From assembly GCF_014042165.1 (NCBI RefSeq), contig NZ_JACDZE010000001.1, positions 1,572,595 to 1,636,594 of the forward strand: a stretch of DNA of 64,000 bases. Direction: 5' to 3'. Below are positions 17,225 through 24,970 of the stretch, piece after piece; the stretch's first letter is position 1; every line of letters begins with the position of its first letter. The DNA comes from Moheibacter lacus. Lineage in GTDB: Bacteria > Bacteroidota > Bacteroidia > Flavobacteriales > Weeksellaceae. Position numbers and translations under genes: made by a program. Under the pieces are notes generated by a model. It saw nothing but the letters and a program-made list of their open reading frames with translations. It had not been told where the DNA came from and made no database searches.

Positions 17225-17926
17225 TTAAAGAATACCTTCAAAATCCTTTAATCCCAAATAACCTTTTAGCATAAAACCTTCACCTGCTTGCGTGCCGATT
17301 AGCATACCTAAGTCTTTGGCCCTGTTCTCGATGCTGTCTTGAAAGAGTTTGGAAGAGATGGGTGTGTCAGGCTCTTGATTGTTTGGGTCATGAAATTGCG
17401 TGGTGTAGGCAAAACAGGCTGCTTTTTTCTTTTCCACATATCCGCTGACATCCAGAACGAAGTCAGGTTTCAAAGGAAACCATTGGATATAATGAAAAAT
17501 ATTTTTCGGTCGCCAAGCTTCCTGACCTGTTTCTATTTTTTTCAACCCCGATAAAAAACAGGATTCCTCTACCAATTCTGCTCCTTTTCCATGATCGATA
17601 TGACGGTCTTCCACTGCATTGCAAAGGACAATTTCCGGCTGGTATTTGCGGATGATTTCGATGATTTTCATTTGATGTGCTTCATCATTTTTGAAAAATC
17701 CATCTCTGAATCCGAGGTTTTCTCTCACCGCAACACCCAAAATTTGGGCAGCATCGGCTGCTTCTTTTTTGCGCGTTTCGGCCGTTCCTCTTGTTCCCAA
17801 TTCACCTTGTGTCAAATCGATGATGCCGACTGTTTTTCCGGCAGCAACCATTTTTGCAACGGTTGCACCTGCGCCCAATTCTACATCATCAGGATGTGCT
17901 CCAAAAGCAAGTATGTCTAGTTTCAT
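17225..17926 (-). CDS. bshB1: Bacillithiol biosynthesis deacetylase BshB1
   Basis: A 233-residue PIG-L/LmbE-type zinc deacetylase that removes the acetyl group from GlcNAc-malate in bacillithiol synthesis. The zinc and catalytic motif AHPDD is at residues 10-14, the second metal motif is DRHIDHGKG near 106-114, and the LTQGELGTRG loop near 38-47 is typical of BshB1. It implies that this organism uses bacillithiol as its low-molecular-weight thiol. bshA and bshC are not in the window. It lies downstream of the glutathione peroxidase-like gene with a 70-nt gap. Confidence 0.93.
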   Translation of the reverse strand: MKLDILAFGAHPDDVELGAGATVAKMVAAGKTVGIIDLTQGELGTRGTAETRKKEAADAAQILGVAVRENLGFRDGFFKNDEAHQMKIIEIIRKYQPEIVLCNAVEDRHIDHGKGAELVEESCFLSGLKKIETGQEAWRPKNIFHYIQWFPLKPDFVLDVSGYVEKKKAACFAYTTQFHDPNNQEPDTPISSKLFQDSIENRAKDLGMLIGTQAGEGFMLKGYLGLKDFEGIL

Positions 17927-17933
17927 GTTATTT

Positions 17934-17987
17934 AGTGATTAGTGAATGGTAATTAGTAATTAGAGAAAAAGCTATTTACTAATCACT
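17934..17987. repeat. Inverted repeat between gpx and bshB1
   Basis: A perfect 10-bp inverted repeat AGTGATTAGT / ACTAATCACT (17934-17943, 17978-17987) encloses further TTAGT/ATTAG direct repeats. There is no T-run, so it is not an intrinsic terminator. It may be an mRNA processing or stability hairpin. Confidence 0.4.
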
Positions 17988-17996
17988 TGTTACTAT

Positions 17997-18548
17997 TTAC
18001 TTCTTTTCTATCCATTTGGTGATTTTCTTGCTGTCCGGTTTGGTGATCGAATAAAAATAATCTTCCAGCGTTCCATCTTCATTGATGATGTATTTTTGGA
18101 AATTCCATTTTACGGACGAATTTTTCTTTCCGTTCAATTCCTTTTGCGTCAAGAATTGGTAAATAGGCGCGATGCTGTCTCCTTTGACGGAAATTTTGCT
18201 CATCATAGGGAAAGTTACACCATAATTTATTTTACAGAATTCAGCAATTTCTTTATTGCTACCCGGATCTTGCTGCCCAAAATCATTAGAAGGAAATCCG
18301 ACAATCACAAAATTATCGTCTTTGTATTTTTGGTAAAGGGCTTCCAAACCTTCAAATTGTGGTGTGAAACCACATTCAGAAGCGGTATTGACCACCAATA
18401 TTTTTTTGCCTTTTAGCGTTGCGAAATCAAATGTTTCGCCACTGATGTCTTCCACTTTATAATCGTAAATTGTTTGCATTGTTTTATCATTTTGAGCTTT
18501 GCATGAAATCATGAAGATAGACAAAGCAATTAGACTGAAGATTTTCAT
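17997..18548 (-). CDS. Glutathione peroxidase family protein (thiol peroxidase), lipoprotein
   Basis: A 183-residue peroxidase that reduces H2O2 or organic hydroperoxides, probably with thioredoxin or another thiol instead of glutathione. Residues 1-16 form a lipoprotein signal (lipobox Cys16, FMISC), so it acts outside the cytoplasm. The peroxidatic cysteine is Cys59 in NTASECGFTPQ, with the GFPSNDFGQQDPGS motif and the late WNFQKYIINEDG motif intact. Its ATG overlaps the ccsBA stop codon (ATGA), so the two are translationally coupled, which fits a role near the cytochrome c redox machinery. Confidence 0.92.
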   Translation of the reverse strand: MKIFSLIALSIFMISCKAQNDKTMQTIYDYKVEDISGETFDFATLKGKKILVVNTASECGFTPQFEGLEALYQKYKDDNFVIVGFPSNDFGQQDPGSNKEIAEFCKINYGVTFPMMSKISVKGDSIAPIYQFLTQKELNGKKNSSVKWNFQKYIINEDGTLEDYFYSITKPDSKKITKWIEKK

Positions 18549-21500
18549 TTTTTTACCGTTTTATAATTTCTTTTTCGGTTAAATTTCCGATCTCTAATGT
18601 ACGAAATTACAGTGAGCAATAGCATTGAGCTAGAAGCTATGTAAATCCAATTTGGAATTGGAATCGCGTCGCCTGCTGCATAGGAATGTAATCCCGATAA
18701 ATAATAATTCACTCCGAAATAAGTCATGATGATGGACCAAATCGCCCACATACTCGCCATGTTAAATGCCCATTTTCCACGTAATCCCGGAACTAATCTT
18801 AGGTGCAAAACGATGGCGTAAACGATTACGGATATAAAAGCCCAAGTTTCCTTAGGATCCCAACTCCAGTATCTTCCCCAACTTTCATTGGCCCACATTC
18901 CACCGAGAAATGTTCCAACGGTTAACGTAAATAGACCAATAGTGGAAGCCATTTCGCTAACTATGGTGATTTCTTGAATGGATTGTTTGATTTTTTTCGT
19001 TGGTTTGAAACAAAGAAGGATCAATGTAATTACCCCAATTACAGCCGATAAACCAAAGAATCCATAACTCGAAGTAATGATCCCTACGTGAACCATCAAC
19101 CAATAAGATTTAAGAACCGGAACCAAAGGCGTGATTTGAGGGTCGAGTAAACCTCCTCCGTGCGCAAATCCCATCATGATCATTGCAACAATGGCTCCTG
19201 ATGCCGGAATGAAAGCATTCCTGTTTCGGTACAAAATCAATCCTGCCAAAACGCCTATCGACGAAATGAATACAATCGCTTCATATCCATTGCTCCAAGG
19301 AGCATGTCCCGACAAGTACCATCTTACCGCCAGTCCCAAAACATGGATGATGTAACTTGTGAGCATTAAGCCTAAAAAGAACAGCGTCAGTTTATGAATG
19401 ATTTTTCTAAATCTATTCTCAGAAGATAGCACTTCTAAAAAGGCAAGTAACAGCAAAATAGAACCAATCATGGTGTAGGCGATCATCAGCCATAGGAAAA
19501 TGTTCGTTTTGTTATACAAAACTTCCAAATGAACTTTTGAGTCTGAAGGAATGACATTTTTCCCCCATTCATGTTGGTAATCATGGATTGCTTTTAGTGA
19601 AGCATCTGCTTTTTTCCAGTCACCTGTTTGGAATCCACTTTTTAAATCATTGAAATAATTGGTGATGAAATCATAAGCAGTTTTGTCAATTTCGATTGGA
19701 TTTTCATCTGTACTGTAAATCCAGCTTGTCCAAGTTTCGCCCGGGTCATTTTTTACCGGGATGATTTTGGTGTAATAGCCATAGACGATGTTGTTGAAAA
19801 CATTGAAACGTTCTGTTACATTGAGGATTTCATTGTCTCTTTTGGATCTGTCAGCAGCACGTTTACTAAAAGCAGCATTGTATTGACTTTCTAATTTGAA
19901 TTGACCTGTCTCTGGATTGACCAACTTCATATAAGTCGTATATCCATTTTCATCGACCTCTAATTCTGCATTAAGTTCCTCGCTGACATTCATGACCCTG
20001 ATCAAAGGTTCATTGGCCCATGAAGAAGGATCTATTTGCAAAGAGAGAAACCATTGATCAGAAGTTAAATCTTCATATTTGTCTTTTTTGTAAATTTTTC
20101 GAAGCAATTCCAATGTGTGCGTATTCATCGGTTTGATCCGTCCTTCAAAATCCTGAACCAATAAATGGGAGAATTTCTCAATATGTTCCGGGTCTACGAT
20201 GAATTTTTTTCCTAATTCGTCAGGATGAGCAAATTGAGCCGATGGTTGCACTTGTTTATGTTCGGCAGGAATGGAATCGACATGTTGGTGGTTATGTTCT
20301 GCATGAGCAGAATCTTGAGCGTTTCCAGTTCCGATAAATAATAGAAATGGCAATAATACCAATCCTTTTTTATGCAAATTGGTCAATTGTTGGTTCAATT
20401 TCCAAAAATGAGTTCCCTTCCAAAAAAGAGAGGCAAATAATCCGAAAAACAATAAGAAATAACCTACATAAGTGATGTTTGTTCCCCACCAGTCCGCATT
20501 GACTGACAGAATTGTTCCGCCTTCATCAGGAAAATAGCTGGCTTGAAAGAACCGATAGCCTCTGTAGTCCATGACATTGTTCATGTAAACATGATGAGGA
20601 GTTTCTTCGCCTTTGTCGATTACGGTAATTTCGCTTTCAAATGAAGAAGGGCTTGCTGAACCGGGATAGCGATCTAGAATGAAATCATCACAACGGATGG
20701 AAAAAGGCGTGTGGATAATCTTAGAACCAAATCCAACCGATATACCCAAACCGTTAATTGTCGTGTTTTTACTAAAGGAAGTAATGCCTCTTCCGCCTAT
20801 GATGGTTAAAGTGTCTTTTTCAGCGCCGGAGGCTAATTCTACGATGATTGCTCCGGGCAATTCCTTGTCCATCGCATTGGTTTTATCGCCTTTGTAATAA
20901 ACGACTTTTCCTTGAAATGCCGGAGTCGGAATGATAAAATTGGTGTTGTTAATCGTGTATAAAGTCCTGTAATTGAGGAGTTGGGGTTGGTTGATTTCAA
21001 TTTTCCCGGATTGTTCCGCCAATAAAGCTGAATCCGTTACCACTCCGACTTGTTGCCCGGTCATGGTCATGAATTGTCCATCAAATGGAGAGTTGATCAT
21101 CAATTTCCCTTCTTGGTCTATTAACTGGACAGAACCTTCAATCGGGTTGTTGTAGCTGACCATAGTTCCAGCTACATTTTTAATTTCGCCTTCGGCGATA
21201 AATTCAGATTCTCGTCCACTTTGTCCCATCGTTACGATTTCGAGCATTTTTTTACCGGAATTGGTTTTTTGAATGGAATCTTTGGCAAGAGGAATGTAGT
21301 CTAATGTCTTTAAAGTTACTATTTTATCTCCAAAGCTATAGTCTTTCTCATAAGTTCTTTTAAATGGCCAAGGCGTATCTTTTCCGTTAAAATGCGACAT
21401 CATGTACGCATTTTTATCATATCTTAATGCGCGTTCTTTGTCGTTGATTTCCAATTTGAAATAGGTGCGGTCGCTGATGATTTCGTTTGTGGTCTCCCCT

Positions 21501-21823
21501 TCACGTATGGGCATTTGACCTTCAAAACTGATGTATCTTGTGATGGCTCCACCGATGAAAATAAAAACAAATGATAAGTGGAAAATCAAAACCGGCCATT
21601 TTTCTCTGCGTAATAAACGATAGCGTTTGATGTTTCCGATGAAAAGTATGATCAACCATAACATCAATATTTCAAACCATTTGGATTCGTAAATTAAGGT
21701 TTTTGCAGTTGGGGTGTCGTAATCATTCTCTATAAAAGTTGCAACTCCCATGGAAATGGCAAACAAAAACAGAAGAACCGTCATGGTTCGGGTGGAGAAA
21801 AACATTTTTTCGATGCGCGTCAT
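18545..21823 (-). CDS. ccsBA: Cytochrome c biogenesis protein, ResB-CcsA fusion
   Basis: A 1092-residue membrane protein of cytochrome c maturation system II, which exports haem and attaches it to apocytochrome c. The N-terminal ResB half has helices at about 13-30, 45-62 and 75-95, then a long periplasmic domain and another helix near 450. A low-complexity His-rich stretch (HAEHNHQH) around 515-522 precedes a second periplasmic region. The C-terminal CcsA half (from about 755) carries the haem-handling WGRYWSWDPKETW motif near 980. Single-chain CcsBA of this size is normal for Bacteroidota. It is the first gene of an operon with gpx. Confidence 0.93.
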   Translation of the reverse strand: MTRIEKMFFSTRTMTVLLFLFAISMGVATFIENDYDTPTAKTLIYESKWFEILMLWLIILFIGNIKRYRLLRREKWPVLIFHLSFVFIFIGGAITRYISFEGQMPIREGETTNEIISDRTYFKLEINDKERALRYDKNAYMMSHFNGKDTPWPFKRTYEKDYSFGDKIVTLKTLDYIPLAKDSIQKTNSGKKMLEIVTMGQSGRESEFIAEGEIKNVAGTMVSYNNPIEGSVQLIDQEGKLMINSPFDGQFMTMTGQQVGVVTDSALLAEQSGKIEINQPQLLNYRTLYTINNTNFIIPTPAFQGKVVYYKGDKTNAMDKELPGAIIVELASGAEKDTLTIIGGRGITSFSKNTTINGLGISVGFGSKIIHTPFSIRCDDFILDRYPGSASPSSFESEITVIDKGEETPHHVYMNNVMDYRGYRFFQASYFPDEGGTILSVNADWWGTNITYVGYFLLFFGLFASLFWKGTHFWKLNQQLTNLHKKGLVLLPFLLFIGTGNAQDSAHAEHNHQHVDSIPAEHKQVQPSAQFAHPDELGKKFIVDPEHIEKFSHLLVQDFEGRIKPMNTHTLELLRKIYKKDKYEDLTSDQWFLSLQIDPSSWANEPLIRVMNVSEELNAELEVDENGYTTYMKLVNPETGQFKLESQYNAAFSKRAADRSKRDNEILNVTERFNVFNNIVYGYYTKIIPVKNDPGETWTSWIYSTDENPIEIDKTAYDFITNYFNDLKSGFQTGDWKKADASLKAIHDYQHEWGKNVIPSDSKVHLEVLYNKTNIFLWLMIAYTMIGSILLLLAFLEVLSSENRFRKIIHKLTLFFLGLMLTSYIIHVLGLAVRWYLSGHAPWSNGYEAIVFISSIGVLAGLILYRNRNAFIPASGAIVAMIMMGFAHGGGLLDPQITPLVPVLKSYWLMVHVGIITSSYGFFGLSAVIGVITLILLCFKPTKKIKQSIQEITIVSEMASTIGLFTLTVGTFLGGMWANESWGRYWSWDPKETWAFISVIVYAIVLHLRLVPGLRGKWAFNMASMWAIWSIIMTYFGVNYYLSGLHSYAAGDAIPIPNWIYIASSSMLLLTVISYIRDRKFNRKRNYKTVKK

Positions 21824-21846
21824 TTTATCAATCCTAAATTAACTCA

Positions 21847-21854
21847 CAAAAATA
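21847..21854 (-). promoter_or_regulatory. Candidate -7 element for ccsBA
   Basis: TATTTTTG on the minus strand matches TAnnTTTG exactly, 23 nt before the ccsBA start. No good -33 element is visible at the right spacing. Confidence 0.35.
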
Positions 21855-22005
21855 CATCATGGTCAGTGATATAGCACTTTGGACTTTGTGATTTTTGTTA
21901 GATTTAACGCTTCGGTTATAATTTAAATTAAATCTAAATAATTAGTTTCGCATCAATTAAAATGATGTGTGAGATCAAAGTATTAATTTAGTATATGAAT
22001 TGGTG

Positions 22006-24765
22006 ATGAGGTATTTTCGTTTTTATTTACTGATATTTTTAATTGGAATGCTGCTTTTTCCTATGGTAGGAGTGAGTCAACAACAGCTTACTCCTTATGT
22101 GAAAAATTATTCCAAATTAAATTATGAAGGTGAAGCTTTGGTTTGGGGCATCACCCAAACTGCTGATCGTCAGCTGTATTTTGCCAACAATAAAATTCTG
22201 CTTCAGTTTGATGGGAATCGTTGGCAACACCATTGGCTTCCTGAAAAAACGATCATTCGTTCCGTTTTTGCTGTAGAAAATAAAGTTTTCACAGGTTCAT
22301 ATATGGAGTTTGGATATTGGGAAATGATGGATGGGCATTTGACCTATACCTCACTTTCTAAAAAGTTTAAATTATTTGAAGAAAAGGGAAATGATGAAGT
22401 TTGGAATATTTTTTCATTTCAAAATAAAATTTATTTCCAAACTTTTTTCTCCATCTACATTTATGATGGGAAAACAATCAAAACTGTCAAAACGCCGAGC
22501 CAAATCACCTATGCTTTTCCGGTTAAAAATCAGATTTACGTTGCTTCGATTACAGAAGGAATTTATCGTTTTGAAAATGGAGCATTCTATCCCGATAAGA
22601 GGATTGATCAGCTGAAAAATAAAGTGATTCATTCCATTTTGCCGTATAGAAATGGATTGATGATTTTTACGCAAAAGGAAGGTGTTTTTATATTTGAGAA
22701 CGATGAGATAAGCAGTTGGAAAAATGATTTGAACAAAACATTTCAACTAGAAATGATCAACTCTGCTTTGAGAATTTCGGATTCGAAATATGCAGTTGGA
22801 ACTTCAGGCGATGGCTTGTACTTGGTTGATATCGAATCTGGTAACTACACGAATTTGCATAAAAATAATGGAAGTCTTCAAAATAATTCTGTTTTAAGCA
22901 TTTTTCAGGACAAAGAATCCAATCTTTGGTTGGGGCTTGATAATGGAATTTCATTTGTTCAAAATGATGCCAATTCGTTTGTATATCAGGATTTTACTGG
23001 TAAACTAGGAAGTGTAAATGCCATTCAAAAAACGGAAAATGGATTTCTATTGGGGTCCAACCATGGTTTATATGCATTAGAAAATGGAAAACTTCAGTTG
23101 ATTCCTGGAACACAAGGTCCTGTTTGGAGCATTGCCAAAGTTGGGAGTCAATTCATCATCGGTCATAATAATGCGACGATGATTTATGAAGGCGGGAATT
23201 TACAGAAAATCAATGCTTTACCGGGTGGTTACCGTTTTGAAAAACAAGAAGATAATTTGTATTATCAAGCCAATTATGTAGGACTTTACCAATATCAATT
23301 CATAAATGGAAATTGGGTGCATGAAAAATTAGCACCGAAATTAATAAAACCCATCAACCAGTTTTTCAAAAAAGAAGAATTTGTATTGGCAACTGACATG
23401 TACAGAGGGGTTTATAAAATTAATTTGGAAAACAATGAATTTGTTGAAGTTCAAGCAGAAGACAAGTCCCATTTGTACAATTCAAAAATGGTTGAAATCA
23501 ATCAACAACTTTATTTCTTGTCCAATCGGATTTGGTATGAATTAGACAATTGGTCCAATCAACTTAAAAAATCTGATCGACTGAACGAACTTTTACCGAC
23601 AGTTAATAACATATTGCCACTTGGGAAAGATATATTTTTGGTAGAATCCAATTCCATTTTATCGGTTGTGAAAATTGAAAATCAAAAGATGACATGGGTG
23701 AATATTCCTGATAAATATTACAAGGGTAGAGTGGTAAATGATTGGATATCAGGGTACTTAAAAAATAATTATTTGTATTTAAATCTGGACAATGGTTTTT
23801 TGGTACATAAAGTTTCATTTGAAGATACAGCCGATGCAAAGGTTTTTATCAACGCTGAAGGAAATGGAAAACAGTTCATAAGAGGAGAGAAATTAGGTTA
23901 TTATAATAATGCCATAGACTTTTTTATTTCTACCCGAAAATATGGATATGCTGATATCAACTTATATTACAAATTGTCTCCTTCAGATCAAAAATTTCAG
24001 CCTATCAAAAATGGTAAAATAAGTTATACGCATCTCCCAAATGATAGTTATAGTTTGGTAATTGCCAGCAAATCAGGAAAAGAATTTACGGTCATCGACA
24101 CTTTTGATTTTACAGTAAAGAAGCCTTGGTTTATTTCTAATCTGATGATTTTGATCTATTTGGTATTGGTTTTTCTGGTTTATTTCCTTTACCATAGTTT
24201 CATCCAAAGACAGAACAAACAGAAATTGGCGCAATTGCAACATGAGATTGAATTACAAAAAGAATTGGTCTGCATAAAAACGGAAGCAGAAAGAAAAGAA
24301 GCAGAGCACTGGGTGGAAATGCAGAAATTAGAACAAGACATCAAATCAAAAACCAGTGAATTGGCATCTAAAACACTTTCTGTAGCATCTCAGAGTGAAT
24401 TGTTAAAAGAATTGGAATCCATACAGAAAGGGATAGAAGAAAACACACCGACTTCAACTATTAAAAAAGACATCAGTAAAATCTTACGCGATTATAATTA
24501 TAACCAAAACGAATGGAAGGTTTTTGACACCAATTTAAATGAGTTGCATGAGGACTTTGTTTCCAGATTGGTCAAATCCTACCCAAACCTTACACCAAAG
24601 GACATCCGATTGGCCATTTTATTGCGCATGAATATGTCCTCAAAAGAGATCGCTCCACTGATGAGGAAAAGTTTCAGAAGTGTGGAACTACAACGTTATA
24701 GATTGCGAAAGAAATTGAAGCTTTCCTCCAAAACGAACCTATCAAAGTTCTTTATCGAGTTTTAG
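22006..24765 (+). CDS. Membrane-anchored sensor regulator: beta-propeller, triple-Tyr domain, LuxR-type HTH
   Basis: 919 residues from the ATG at 22006 (a TTG 6 nt upstream is also in frame). A signal peptide (1-22) is followed by a large periplasmic region with repeated propeller units (SNLWLGLDNGISFVQND) and a Y_Y_Y-type domain near 600-700. One transmembrane helix (about 707-730), a cytoplasmic coiled coil (740-820) and a C-terminal HTH at 862-905 (SSKEIAPLMRKSFRSVELQ) follow. There is no histidine kinase or receiver domain. This is a one-polypeptide transmembrane regulator that should sense glycan fragments and activate the adjacent susCD operon. Its start lies 182 nt from divergent ccsBA. 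Confidence 0.85.
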   Translation: MRYFRFYLLIFLIGMLLFPMVGVSQQQLTPYVKNYSKLNYEGEALVWGITQTADRQLYFANNKILLQFDGNRWQHHWLPEKTIIRSVFAVENKVFTGSYMEFGYWEMMDGHLTYTSLSKKFKLFEEKGNDEVWNIFSFQNKIYFQTFFSIYIYDGKTIKTVKTPSQITYAFPVKNQIYVASITEGIYRFENGAFYPDKRIDQLKNKVIHSILPYRNGLMIFTQKEGVFIFENDEISSWKNDLNKTFQLEMINSALRISDSKYAVGTSGDGLYLVDIESGNYTNLHKNNGSLQNNSVLSIFQDKESNLWLGLDNGISFVQNDANSFVYQDFTGKLGSVNAIQKTENGFLLGSNHGLYALENGKLQLIPGTQGPVWSIAKVGSQFIIGHNNATMIYEGGNLQKINALPGGYRFEKQEDNLYYQANYVGLYQYQFINGNWVHEKLAPKLIKPINQFFKKEEFVLATDMYRGVYKINLENNEFVEVQAEDKSHLYNSKMVEINQQLYFLSNRIWYELDNWSNQLKKSDRLNELLPTVNNILPLGKDIFLVESNSILSVVKIENQKMTWVNIPDKYYKGRVVNDWISGYLKNNYLYLNLDNGFLVHKVSFEDTADAKVFINAEGNGKQFIRGEKLGYYNNAIDFFISTRKYGYADINLYYKLSPSDQKFQPIKNGKISYTHLPNDSYSLVIASKSGKEFTVIDTFDFTVKKPWFISNLMILIYLVLVFLVYFLYHSFIQRQNKQKLAQLQHEIELQKELVCIKTEAERKEAEHWVEMQKLEQDIKSKTSELASKTLSVASQSELLKELESIQKGIEENTPTSTIKKDISKILRDYNYNQNEWKVFDTNLNELHEDFVSRLVKSYPNLTPKDIRLAILLRMNMSSKEIAPLMRKSFRSVELQRYRLRKKLKLSSKTNLSKFFIEF

Positions 24766-24920
24766 GTTATACATCAAATTTTAAATCAGACTACATCATT
24801 ACTACATCATTTTAATATTGTTTCATATACAGTAAATGACCCCAAACCCTTTTCTATAAAGGATATTGAACGAAGTGTATTTTTTACACCCTTTGATGTT
24901 TCTTTTATGTGTTTTTAACA

Positions 24921-24952
24921 TTTTGATAACACATCATCCTCTTTTAACTTTG
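24921..24952 (+). promoter_or_regulatory. Bacteroidota-type promoter of the susC operon
   Basis: TTTTG at 24921-24925 and TAACTTTG at 24945-24952 are separated by 19 nt, an exact match to the phylum sigma-ABfr consensus (TTTG-N19-TAnnTTTG). It lies 18 nt ahead of the susC ATG at 24971 and supports that start. Confidence 0.75.
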
Positions 24953-24970
24953 AGACAAACATTAAATAGT

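Noticed and set aside
24866-24970. N-terminal extension of the PUL SusC frame
   Set aside because: It includes the promoter-like elements and lacks any signal peptide. The ATG at 24971 gives a standard signal peptide.
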